Made by a program: the position numbers and the translations under genes. A stretch of 8,475 nt of DNA from Betaproteobacteria bacterium (GTDB lineage Bacteria; Pseudomonadota; Gammaproteobacteria; Burkholderiales; SG8-39): contig JAOUFA010000153.1 of NCBI GenBank assembly GCA_029858545.1, positions 1-8,475 of the forward strand, written 5' to 3'. Numbering within the stretch: position 1 is the first letter of the stretch; the number at the start of each line of letters is the position of its first letter. The notes under the pieces were generated by a model that was not told where the DNA came from, made no database searches, and saw only the letters and a program-made list of their open reading frames with translations. This document shows, one piece after another, positions 1 to 8,475 of the stretch.

Positions 1-32
1 AAGTGCGCGCGCAGCTGGGGCTGGAGACATGA
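1..32 (+). CDS. C-terminal end of an upstream gene (partial, unidentified)
   Basis: The frame beginning at base 3 is open from the window edge and ends in TGA at 30-32, giving the tail VRAQLGLET. That stop overlaps the ATG of the next gene as ATGA, the same junction seen at two later places in this operon, which is the main reason to believe it. By position it should be another V-type ATPase subunit, but nine residues are too few to say which. Confidence 0.4.
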   Translation, partial: VRAQLGLET

Positions 33-619
33 TCCCCTTCGAGCGCTATCGCGAGCTGCTCGCGCTGATCGAGGCCGAGCGCGAGCGGCGTCTCGCAGAG
101 GGCGCGGTGCGTCGCGACGCCGAGTGCCGGCGCGCGATCAGCGAGGCGCGCGCCGAAGTGCGGCGCCGGGCGCGTCGGACCTTCGCCGAGTTGCGGCGCA
201 GCGCCGAGGGCGAGGAGCATGCCTCGCGTGCCGCGCTCGACGGCGCGCGCCGCGCGCGGCGCTTCGTCGCCGATCGCCTGCTCGCCGAGCAGGCGATGAC
301 GCTGCTCGCCGATGCGCTGCGCCGCCGCTGGGGCGATGCCGTGGCGCGGCAGGTGTGGATCGAAACCACCCTGGCCGCGGCAACCCGCCTGCTGCCAGCG
401 GGCAAGTGGCGGCTTGCCTGCGCGCCCGGAGCCGGCGCGGGCGAGATCGAGGCGCTTCGCGCGCACGGCGGCGCGCACGAGGAGGCGTCGCTCGAGGCCG
501 GGCTGCGCATCGAAGCCGCGGCGGCCTGCGTCGATGCGAGTCTCGCCGGATTGCTGCGCGACCGGCGTGCCCTGCAGTCGGCGCTTCTCGCCGAGATTGC
601 GGCGCAGGTCGCGACATGA
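29..619 (+). CDS. atpE: V-type ATP synthase/ATPase subunit E (peripheral stalk)
   Basis: This 196-residue protein is the probable E subunit, part of the peripheral stalk that holds the A3B3 head still against the rotor, on the cytoplasmic side of the membrane. Residues about 5-75 are a charged Arg/Glu/Ala-rich stretch with no prolines after the first few residues, as expected for the long stalk helix. The C-terminal part (about 100-196) resembles the E-subunit globular domain, including a stretch like GLRIE...VDASLAGLLRDRRA, which matches the family's usual ending before a final helix. Length is typical (about 190-210). The ATG at 29 follows GGAG at 23-26, only 2 nt away, so coupling to the upstream stop (ATGA, 29-32) probably helps initiation. 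It ends in an ATGA overlap with the A subunit. Sequence in this family is poorly conserved, so the call rests partly on its place directly before subunit A. The symbol follows V-type naming (also ntpE) and is not the F-type c subunit. Confidence 0.8.
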   Translation: MIPFERYRELLALIEAERERRLAEGAVRRDAECRRAISEARAEVRRRARRTFAELRRSAEGEEHASRAALDGARRARRFVADRLLAEQAMTLLADALRRRWGDAVARQVWIETTLAAATRLLPAGKWRLACAPGAGAGEIEALRAHGGAHEEASLEAGLRIEAAAACVDASLAGLLRDRRALQSALLAEIAAQVAT

Positions 620-2347
620 GCGAAGCGCGCATAGTCTCGATCAGCGGGCCGGTGCTGCGCGCGCGCGCGACGGGTTCGTTCGGGCTGCGCGAGGCGATCG
701 AAGTCGGACCGTCCCGGCTGCTTGGCGAGGTGATCCGCGTCGCCGAACGCGAGGTCGTCGCGCAGGTGTACGAGGATACGACCGGATTGCGGCCCGGAGA
801 CCTGGTGCAAGGCAGCGGCGCGGCGCTCGCGGTGAGCCTCGGTCCCGGTTTGCTCGGCCATATCTTCGACGGCCTGCTGCGGCCGTTGCAGGGCGGGGAA
901 GGACCGTATTTCGCACCCGGCCTGCGCGGCGCGCCGCCGCGGCGCTTCGCGTTCGAGCCGCTTGTCGCAGAAGGCGCGCAACTCGCAGCCGGCGCACTGT
1001 GCGGCAGGTTGCGTTCGGCCGACGGACGCGAGCAATGGCTGCTTGTGCCGCCGTATCGATCCGGACGCGTGCGCAAGGTGGCGGCGGCGGGCGACTACGC
1101 CGAGGATGCGGCGCTCATCGAGCTCGAAGGCGCCGACGAGGCGCCGATCGGCATGCGCCAGATCTGGCCGGTGCGCGAGGCGCGGCCGGTCGCGGCGCGC
1201 CTGCCCGCCGATGCGCCGCTCGTGACCGGGCAGCGCGTCATCGACAGCTTGTTTCCCATCGCGCAGGGCGGGCGCGCGGCGATTCCCGGGGGCTTCGGCA
1301 CCGGCAAGACGATCCTGCTCGAAACCATCGCCAAGTGCTGTGCCGCCGACGTGATCGTGTACGTGGGCTGCGGCGAGCGCGGCAACGAGATCGCCGGGGT
1401 GCTGGAGGACTTTCCGCGCCTGGTCGATCCGCGCAACGGCCGGCCGCTCATGGAGCGCACGGTGATCATCGCCAACACGTCGAACATGCCGGTTTCGGCG
1501 CGCGAGGCGAGCGTATACACCGCGGTCACCGTGGCCGAGTATTTCCGCGACCAGGGACTGCATGTCGCGCTGATGGCCGATTCGACCAGCCGCTGGGCCG
1601 AGGCAATGCGCGAGATTTCGGGCCGGCTGGGGGAACTGCCCGCCGAAGGCGGCTACCCGGCGCATCTGGCGAGCCGTTTCGCCGAATTCTACGAGCGAGG
1701 CGGGCGCGCAAGGACGCTCAGCGGCAGGGAAGGGTCGGTCGCGCTGATCGGCGCGGTGAGTCCGCCGTCGGGCGATTTCTCCGAGCCGGTCACCACCCAG
1801 ACCAAGCGTTACGTGCGCAGCTACTGGGCGCTCGATACGCGCCGCGCGCAAGCGCGCTTCTATCCCGCGATCGATCCGCTCGCGTCCTATTGCGAGGACG
1901 CGGAGCGCCTTGCGGCCTGGTGGGCCGCGCAGGGCAACGATGGCTATGATCAGCGGCGCCGCGAGTTCCTGCGCCTGCTCGACGATCAGGCGAAGCTCGA
2001 GCGCATGGCACGCATCCTCGGCAAGGACGCGCTGCCGGCGAAGAGCCAGCTATCGTTGCTGTGCGCCGAGCTGGTGAGCGAGGGTTTTCTGCGTCAGTCG
2101 GCATTCCACGATATCGATCGTTACTGTTCGCCCGCGCGCCAGGCGGCAATGATGCGTGCGATCGGCCGCTTCGTCGAACTCGCCTCGAATGCCGTCGCGC
2201 GGGGCGTGTCCCCCGTCGCGCTCGCCTCGCTTCCCGAGTACCGCCGGCTCGCGCGCATGAAGGAGGATCTGGGCGAGGCCGATCTCGCCGCGATCGCGGC
2301 GCTCGAGCACTCGCTCGACGAAGCGATCGCGGCACTGGAGAGCGCCC

Positions 2348-2358
<11 letters not shown>
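616..2358 (+). CDS. atpA: V-type ATP synthase/ATPase catalytic subunit A
   Basis: This 580-residue protein is the catalytic subunit of the cytoplasmic A3B3 head, where ATP is made or hydrolysed. The N-terminal beta-barrel includes VSISGPVLRARATG (7-20). The region of about 110-200 is the insertion that sets V/A-type A subunits apart from F1 beta and accounts for the extra length (F1 beta is about 460). The P-loop is GGFGTGKT at 225-232, with Lys231 and Thr232. GCGERGNE at 251-258 carries the catalytic Glu254. ADSTSRWAEA starts at 321, with Walker B Asp322. The C-terminal helical domain runs from about 440 to the end. The start at 616 gives the usual N-terminus and overlaps the E stop as ATGA; the frame is open further upstream to 124, but that extension overlaps subunit E and is low-complexity. 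The ribosome site is weak (AGG at 606-608), so translational coupling is likely. The P-loop differs from the common GPFGSGKT. The symbol follows V-type naming (also ntpA). Confidence 0.96.
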
Positions 2359-3717
<1,359 letters not shown>

Positions 3718-3721
<4 letters not shown>

Positions 3722-4326
3722 CTGCCGTGACGCGTTCGACCCTCCTCGAGCGGCGCACCGAGCGTACCGCGATGGCCGAGGGTTTCCAGTTGCTCGACGA
3801 CAAACGTCTGCTGCTCGCCGGCGAGCTGTTGCGCGAAATCGCGCGTTACACACAACTTTGGCGCGCCTTCGCGATCGACTGCGTACGCGCCGGCGCGGCG
3901 CTGCGCGAAGCGCTCGAACGGGCCGGTCTGCAGGGTCTGCAGTGTCATCCGGTCGATCGGGGCGTCGCTGCACGACTCGCGCTGCGCGAGCGGCGGCTGT
4001 TCGGCGTACGCGTGCAGGAGGCGGAACTTCACTGGCGGTACGACGCGGCGCCGGCGGCGGAACAATTCTTGCCCGAAGCCGAACGCTGCCGCGAGGAACT
4101 CCGGGCTCTGGTCGCGCAGGCTGCCGTACTCGCTGCGCTCGCCGGGTCGCTGCGCCGGCTGGGCGCTGAATATCGCCGCACCGAAAGACGCGCGCGAGCG
4201 CTCGAAGACGTGTTGATTCCCGAGGCCGACGCGAGCCTGCGCGCGATCGAAGAGTGGCTGGACGAGGGAGAGCGCGAGGAGGGTTCCTGTACCCACCTCG
4301 CCAGCCGGCGCGCCGCGCCGGCGTGA
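3718..4326 (+). CDS. atpD: V-type ATP synthase/ATPase subunit D (central rotor shaft)
   Basis: This 202-residue protein is the D subunit, the long antiparallel coiled coil that turns inside the A3B3 head, playing the part of F1 gamma. Its length matches the family (about 200-215). The N-terminal helix (about 5-70) has the usual pattern TRSTLLERR...EGFQLLDDKRLLL. The C-terminal helix has RRARALEDVLIPEADASLR (157-175), the form here of the conserved RR-NALE-VLIP block and the most diagnostic part of the protein. The acidic and basic helix that follows ends in a short tail (about 190-202). The ATG at 3718 overlaps the B stop as ATGA and no strong ribosome site is visible, so coupling to B is likely. 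No further ATPase gene follows: the next reading frame is ccoN, about 177 bp on. The symbol is V-type naming (also ntpD), not F1 beta. Confidence 0.92.
4304..4322 (+). other. GC-rich hairpin at the end of the ATPase operon, possible weak terminator
   Basis: GCCGGCGC at 4304-4311 and its exact reverse complement GCGCCGGC at 4315-4322 form an 8-bp all-GC stem with a 3-nt loop, lying over the last codons of subunit D just before its TGA. No T-run follows, so this is not a standard intrinsic terminator. It may slow or pause transcription, protect the transcript's 3' end, or simply reflect GC-rich codons. No better terminator is visible between the ATPase genes and ccoN. Confidence 0.35.
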
Positions 4327-4395
4327 TGCAGTGTGCGCTGCGGCATGGCGTGCATAGCGGTAGGCTGTTCGTGCTCTCGTTCGTCGCCCTAAAGA

Positions 4396-4413
4396 CTTTG
4401 ATTTGGATCAAAG
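4396..4413. promoter_or_regulatory. FNR/ANR box upstream of ccoN
   Basis: CTTTGATTTGGATCAAAG is an inverted repeat with two perfect 7-bp arms around a 4-bp centre. Its core TTGATTTGGATCAA (4398-4411) matches the FNR/ANR consensus TTGAT-N4-ATCAA at every fixed position. FNR-type regulators carry an oxygen-sensitive 4Fe-4S cluster and bind such sites when oxygen is low. cbb3 oxidase operons are classic targets. The centre is about 100 bp before the ccoN ATG and fits activation of the cco promoter. An FnrN/FixK-type paralogue could be the actual regulator, since it reads the same site. Confidence 0.92.
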
Positions 4414-4432
4414 CCGTTTCGGGCTGCGTCTC

Positions 4433-4438
4433 TACGAT
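4433..4438 (+). promoter_or_regulatory. Probable -10 element of the cco promoter
   Basis: TACGAT matches the sigma-70 -10 consensus TATAAT at four of six bases, including the first, second and last positions. With the FNR box centred at 4404.5, a class II activated promoter (centre at -41.5) would start transcription near 4446. This hexamer would then sit at about -13 to -8, within one base of ideal. The -35 element is expected to be replaced by bound FNR. The predicted leader is about 58 nt. Confidence 0.6.
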
Positions 4439-4488
4439 GCGCAAGGGCGCGGTTCCGCCGCGTGAGCGCATTGCCCTTCGATCGACCC

Positions 4489-4492
4489 GGAG
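4489..4492 (+). promoter_or_regulatory. Ribosome binding site of ccoN
   Basis: GGAG ends 11 nt before the ATG at 4504. This supports that ATG over the in-frame GTG at 4462, which lacks a comparable site and would add 14 residues not usual for CcoN. Confidence 0.6.
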
Positions 4493-4503
4493 AATCCAAC
4501 AAC

Positions 4504-5931
4504 ATGCAAGCCGAAGCGACCTACAACTACAAGGTGGTCAGGCAGTTTGCGATCATGACCGTGGTCTGGGGTGTGGTCGGGATGCTGGTCGGCGTGATCA
4601 TCGCCGCGCAATTGCTCTGGCCCGAACTCAACTTCGATATTCCGTGGCTCTCATACGGCCGCTTGCGGCCGTTGCACACCAACGCGGTGATCTTCGCCTT
4701 CGGCGGCTGTGCGTTGTTTGCCTCTTCGTATTACGTGGTGCAGCGCACCAGCCACGCCCGGCTGTTCTCCGACGGACTCGCGGCGTTCACCTTCTGGGGC
4801 TGGCAGGTGGTAATCCTGCTCGCCGCGATCACGCTGCCGCTGGGTATTACCAGCGGCAAGGAATACGCCGAGCTCGAGTGGCCGATCGATATCCTGATCG
4901 CGGTGGTGTGGGTATCCTACGCGGTGGTCTTCTTCGGCACGCTGGCGAAGAGGAAAGTGAGCCACATCTATGTGGCCAACTGGTTCTTTGGCGCGTTCAT
5001 CATCACCGTGGCAATCCTGCACATCGTCAACAGCGCGGAGATTCCGGTCACTTTCTGGAAATCGTATTCGGTATACGCCGGCGCGCAGGATGCGATGGTG
5101 CAGTGGTGGTACGGGCATAACGCGGTGGGTTTCTTCCTCACCGCGGGCTTTCTCGGCATGATGTATTACTTCATCCCCAAACAGGCGGGTCGCCCGGTGT
5201 ATTCGTACCGGCTGTCGGTGGTGCACTTCTGGGCGCTGATCTTCACCTACATGTGGGCCGGGCCGCACCATCTGCATTACACCGCGCTGCCCGACTGGAC
5301 ACAGTCGATCGGGATGCTGTTCTCGCTGATCCTGCTCGCGCCCTCCTGGGGCGGCATGATCAACGGCATCATGACGCTGTCGGGTGCGTGGCACAAGCTG
5401 CGCACCGATCCGATCCTCAAGTTCCTGGTCGTCTCGCTCTCGTTCTACGGCATGTCGACCTTCGAGGGGCCGATGATGTCGATCAAGACGGTCAACGCGT
5501 TGTCCCACTATACCGACTGGACGGTCGGGCACGTGCATAGCGGTGCGCTCGGCTGGGTCGGTCTGGTAAGCATGGGCTGCATGTACTACCTGATTCCGCG
5601 TGTCGTCGGAAGGAATGAGATGTACTCGGTGCGCCTGATCAACACCCATTTCTGGATCGCGACCGTGGGCATTGTGCTCTACATCGCCGCGATGTGGATC
5701 GCCGGCGTGATGCAGGGCCTGATGTGGCGCGCGGTGAGCGCCGACGGCACGCTCACGTATACGTTCGTCGAGAGCGTCAAGGCCACCTATCCGTTCTACG
5801 CGATACGGCTGCTCGGCGGACTGTTGTTCCTCTCGGGCATGGTGATCATGGCCTACAACATGGTGAAGACGATCGCCGCGGGCAGCCCGGTCGATGCGCC
5901 GATTCCCGCGCCCGCGGCGGCGCACGCCTGA
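4504..5931 (+). CDS. ccoN: cbb3-type cytochrome c oxidase subunit I, CcoN
   Basis: This 475-residue integral membrane protein is the catalytic subunit of the cbb3 oxidase, which reduces O2 to water with high affinity and pumps protons. Length matches the family (about 475). Expected ligands are present: His58 (PLHTN) and His345 for low-spin heme b, His343 for heme b3 (VGHVHSG, 341-347), and His205, His255 and His256 for CuB. Tyr249 in FTYMWAG sits where the C-family cross-linked tyrosine is expected, and Glu321 (STFEGP) matches the conserved acidic residue near the active site. These were placed by comparison with the known Pseudomonas stutzeri enzyme, whose numbering is offset by 2-4. The rest is a run of hydrophobic segments, ending in an Ala/Pro-rich cytoplasmic tail (about 460-475). 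It is the first gene of ccoNOQP, downstream of an FNR box, so induction at low oxygen is expected. Confidence 0.98.
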   Translation: MQAEATYNYKVVRQFAIMTVVWGVVGMLVGVIIAAQLLWPELNFDIPWLSYGRLRPLHTNAVIFAFGGCALFASSYYVVQRTSHARLFSDGLAAFTFWGWQVVILLAAITLPLGITSGKEYAELEWPIDILIAVVWVSYAVVFFGTLAKRKVSHIYVANWFFGAFIITVAILHIVNSAEIPVTFWKSYSVYAGAQDAMVQWWYGHNAVGFFLTAGFLGMMYYFIPKQAGRPVYSYRLSVVHFWALIFTYMWAGPHHLHYTALPDWTQSIGMLFSLILLAPSWGGMINGIMTLSGAWHKLRTDPILKFLVVSLSFYGMSTFEGPMMSIKTVNALSHYTDWTVGHVHSGALGWVGLVSMGCMYYLIPRVVGRNEMYSVRLINTHFWIATVGIVLYIAAMWIAGVMQGLMWRAVSADGTLTYTFVESVKATYPFYAIRLLGGLLFLSGMVIMAYNMVKTIAAGSPVDAPIPAPAAAHA

Positions 5932-5940
5932 ACCAAGAAC

Positions 5941-5946
5941 AAGGAG
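5941..5946 (+). promoter_or_regulatory. Ribosome binding site of ccoO
   Basis: AAGGAG is a near-perfect Shine-Dalgarno sequence 9 nt before the ATG at 5956, in the short 24-nt gap after ccoN. It confirms that start and suggests ccoO is initiated independently and well. Confidence 0.75.
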
Positions 5947-5955
5947 AACGCGCAA

Positions 5956-6567
<612 letters not shown>

Positions 6568-6572
6568 ATTCC

Positions 6573-6758
6573 ATGGACATCAATACTGTGCGCAGCGCCG
6601 TGACCGTCGTGGTGATGGTGGCGTTCTTCGGCATCCTCTGGTGGGCCTATCGCCCCGGGCACAAGGCGCGCTTCGAGCGCGACGCGATGCTTCCCTTCGA
6701 CGAGTCCGGCGACGACGCCTCCGGGAACGGGGATACCAGCAAAGGGACCAGGCCATGA
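6573..6758 (+). CDS. ccoQ: cbb3-type cytochrome c oxidase subunit CcoQ
   Basis: This 61-residue protein is the small CcoQ/FixQ subunit, which in other bacteria stabilises the association of CcoP with the CcoNO core. It has one membrane segment (about 7-26), followed by WWAYRPGHKARFERDAMLPF (23-42), the typical CcoQ sequence: a tryptophan/tyrosine pair at the membrane edge, a basic stretch, then an acidic cytoplasmic tail (DDASGNGD). The ATG at 6573 is 5 nt after the ccoO stop. The ribosome site is weak (GGTGA at 6563-6567, overlapping the ccoO end), so translation probably couples to ccoO. It ends in an ATGA overlap with ccoP. The reading frame is open further upstream inside ccoO, but that part is a shadow. 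Confidence 0.93.
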   Translation: MDINTVRSAVTVVVMVAFFGILWWAYRPGHKARFERDAMLPFDESGDDASGNGDTSKGTRP

Positions 6759-7678
6759 GCCAGTTCAGCAGCATTTTCTGGGATGTGTATATCGCCGCAA
6801 TCACGATTGTGTCGATCGTGGCGTGCGGCGTGTTTCTCAAGATCCAGAGCGTACGGCGGGTCGACGCCGGCAAGGCGCAGACCACGCATGTCTGGGACGA
6901 GGACCTGACCGAGTACCACAATCCGCTGCCGCGCTGGTGGATGTGGCTGTTCTACATCACGATCGTGTTTGCGCTGGTCTACCTCGTACTGTATCCCGGG
7001 CTGGGAAGCTACAAGGGACTGTGGAACTGGACCCAGGCGAAGCAGTACCAGGAGGAGGCCGCGCAGGCGGAACGGCAGTTCGGTCCGATCTTCGAGAAGT
7101 TCTCGGGCCAGGACATCAAGACGCTGTCCGCCGAGCCGAATGCGCTGGCGATCGGACAGAAACTGTTTCTTAATTCCTGCGCGGCATGCCATGCCTCCGA
7201 CGGCGGGGGCAGCCGCGGCTTTCCGAACCTCACCGACTCGGACTGGCTATGGGGCGGCGCGCCCGAGGCGATCGAGACGACGATCACCGCGGGGCGTACA
7301 GGAGTGATGCCGCCGTTCGGCGCAGCGCTCGGGGAGCAGGGCGTGAAGGACGCGGCGCACTATGTGTTGTCGCTCTCCGGCCAGTCGCACGACGCGGCGA
7401 GTGCCGCGCGTGGCGCGGCGACCTTCAAGACTGTCTGCGCCGCCTGCCACGGCGTCGAGGGTAAGGGCAATCCGATGCTTGGCGCGCCCAATCTCACGGA
7501 CAAGATCTGGCTGCACGGCTCGGGTGAGGCGGCGATTGTCGAGGCGATCACCCTGGGACGCATGAACCAGATGCCCGCGCATAAGGATCTGTTGACGCCG
7601 GCCAAGATTCATCTGCTGGCGGCTTACGTCTACTCTCTGTCCCGACCGCAGCCGGCCGTCGCTCCGCCGGGGAAATAG
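6755..7678 (+). CDS. ccoP: cbb3-type cytochrome c oxidase subunit III, CcoP (diheme cytochrome c)
   Basis: This 307-residue diheme c-type cytochrome is the entry point for electrons from soluble or membrane cytochromes into the oxidase. It has two N-terminal membrane segments (about 11-29 and 62-82) separated by a cytoplasmic loop containing VWDEDLTEYHNPLPRWW (47-62), the conserved CcoP signature. Two periplasmic cytochrome c domains follow, with CAACH at 142-146 and CAACH at 228-232. Met185 (GVMPPFG) and Met273 (NQMPAHK) are the probable axial ligands. Length is typical (about 290-320). The start at 6755 is preceded by AAAGGGA at 6741-6747 and overlaps the ccoQ stop as ATGA; an open extension to 6641 is an arginine-rich shadow of ccoQ. 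The stop is TAG, with ccoG following after 12 nt. Confidence 0.98.
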   Translation: MSQFSSIFWDVYIAAITIVSIVACGVFLKIQSVRRVDAGKAQTTHVWDEDLTEYHNPLPRWWMWLFYITIVFALVYLVLYPGLGSYKGLWNWTQAKQYQEEAAQAERQFGPIFEKFSGQDIKTLSAEPNALAIGQKLFLNSCAACHASDGGGSRGFPNLTDSDWLWGGAPEAIETTITAGRTGVMPPFGAALGEQGVKDAAHYVLSLSGQSHDAASAARGAATFKTVCAACHGVEGKGNPMLGAPNLTDKIWLHGSGEAAIVEAITLGRMNQMPAHKDLLTPAKIHLLAAYVYSLSRPQPAVAPPGK

Positions 7679-7690
7679 CGGACGGAAGGC

Positions 7691-8475
7691 ATGGCCCGGC
7701 CCCCACTGCAGGCGGCGCGAAAGACCGACAGCGAAGAGGGTTCCGGACGGGAGGCGCCGCCCGGCGCCGCGAGCGGCATCGTCGAGCAAAGACTCTACGA
7801 GGTCCGCAGGAAGATCTATCCGCGCGCGGTGAGCGGCGTATTCGCCGGCTGGCGCTGGGCGATGGTGTGGATCACCCAGCTGGTGTTCTATGGCGGCGCC
7901 TGGCTCACCTGGAACGGCCGCCAGGCCGTGTTGTTCGATATCGCGCACCGCAAGTTCTACATCTTTGGCGTGGTGTTCTGGCCGCAGGACATCATCTATC
8001 TTTCGGTGCTGTTGATCATCTCGGCGCTCGCGCTCTTTCTGTTCACCGCGATGGCGGGTCGCCTGTGGTGCGGCTACGCCTGCCCGCAGACGGTGTACAC
8101 CGAGATTTTCCTCTGGGTCGAGCGCATGATCGAAGGCGAGCGCGCGATGAGGATTCGGTTGGATCGCGAGGCGACCGGCGTGCACAAGCTCGGTCTGAAG
8201 GCCGTCAAGCACGCGGTGTGGATCGCGATCGCGCTGTGGACCGGCTTTACCTTCGTCGGCTACTTCACGCCGGTCCGCGAGCTGTGGGCAGAGGTGTTCG
8301 CCTGGGACACCGGGCCCTGGGAAACCTTCTGGGTGCTGTTTTACGGATTCGCCACCTACGGCAACGCGGGCTGGATGCGCGAGCAGGTGTGCAAGTACAT
8401 GTGCCCCTATGCGCGCTTCCAGAGCGCCATGTTCGACCAGGACACGCTGGTCATCACCTACGACCGCCAGCGCGG
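7691..8475 (+). CDS. ccoG: Cytochrome c oxidase accessory protein CcoG (partial, 3' end missing)
   Basis: The first 261 codons of CcoG (also RdxA/FixG) are present; the full protein is usually about 460-490 residues. CcoG is a membrane iron-sulfur protein that reduces Cu(II) to Cu(I) for delivery to the CuB site of cbb3 oxidase. Family blocks seen are RKIYPRAVSGVFAGWRW (40-56), a WPQDIIYLS segment (97-105), CGYACPQTVYTEIF with Cys127 and Cys131 (127-140), and CKYMCPYARFQSAMFDQDT with Cys234 and Cys238 (234-252). The two CxxxCP motifs are the conserved membrane cysteine pairs linked to copper reduction. Hydrophobic segments lie near 57-77, 88-120, 175-192 and 210-226. The ferredoxin-like domain with the 4Fe-4S cysteines, and the C-terminal domain, would be beyond the window. 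The ATG at 7691 has GGAAGG at 7684-7689 just before it. The gene is 12 nt after ccoP, so it is likely co-transcribed. Confidence 0.96.
   Translation, partial: MARPPLQAARKTDSEEGSGREAPPGAASGIVEQRLYEVRRKIYPRAVSGVFAGWRWAMVWITQLVFYGGAWLTWNGRQAVLFDIAHRKFYIFGVVFWPQDIIYLSVLLIISALALFLFTAMAGRLWCGYACPQTVYTEIFLWVERMIEGERAMRIRLDREATGVHKLGLKAVKHAVWIAIALWTGFTFVGYFTPVRELWAEVFAWDTGPWETFWVLFYGFATYGNAGWMREQVCKYMCPYARFQSAMFDQDTLVITYDRQR

Noticed and set aside
124..615. N-terminal extension of the A subunit back to base 124
   Set aside because: The extra 164 codons are out of frame over subunit E, low in complexity and arginine-rich. The ATG at 616 gives the family N-terminus and an ATGA junction.
46..1851. Long open frame on the minus strand (601 codons) across subunits E and A
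   Set aside because: It lies antisense to two well-supported genes, is rich in Arg, Ala and His with no recognisable domain, and is the kind of open frame that GC-rich codon use creates by chance.
4326..4342. Small hairpin (GCAG 4328-4331 with CTGC 4338-4341) just after subunit D as a terminator
   Set aside because: The stem is only 4 bp and there is no following T-run, so it is not distinguishable from chance.
4462..4503. Upstream GTG as a longer start for ccoN
   Set aside because: It adds 14 residues not typical of CcoN. The ATG at 4504 has GGAG at 4489-4492 and gives the usual N-terminus and length.

Overview
The window comes from the chromosome of a strongly GC-rich bacterium, most likely a proteobacterium. 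The CcoN, CcoO, CcoP and CcoG sequences have a beta/gammaproteobacterial character, but that placement is a judgement from sequence feel, not from a tree. All genes that can be supported lie on the + strand, packed tightly in two consecutive blocks separated by about 177 bp.

Block 1 (1-4326) is the 3' part of a V-type (A/V-type) rotary ATPase operon, in the order E, A, B, D. It starts after the last codons of an unidentified upstream gene. The genes are joined by ATGA overlaps (at 29-32, 616-619 and 3718-3721) or, between A and B, by an 11-nt overlap with a GTG start. A is the catalytic subunit, with a P-loop, catalytic Glu and Walker B Asp. B is the non-catalytic subunit with the P-loop replaced. 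D is the central rotor stalk and E the peripheral stalk. The membrane subunits (I, K) and the small stalk subunits C/d, F and G are not in the window and are not between E and D. They would have to be upstream.

Block 2 (4327-8475) is a cbb3-type (C-family) cytochrome c oxidase operon, ccoN-ccoO-ccoQ-ccoP, followed by the cbb3 assembly gene ccoG, which runs off the end of the window. CcoN has every expected heme and CuB ligand, CcoO has one CxxCH and CcoP has two. A perfect FNR/ANR box, TTGAT-N4-ATCAA, lies about 100 bp before ccoN, with a -10-like hexamer at the spacing of a class II FNR promoter. The operon is therefore very probably switched on when oxygen falls.

Together the blocks make a bioenergetic locus: a high-affinity oxygen-reducing proton pump next to a rotary ATPase that makes ATP or spends it to build an ion gradient. 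I see no mobile element, CRISPR array, tRNA, rRNA or unknown system. The points most worth checking are the subunit make-up of the V-type ATPase, its unusual P-loop, and whether the ATPase and oxidase operons are transcriptionally linked.
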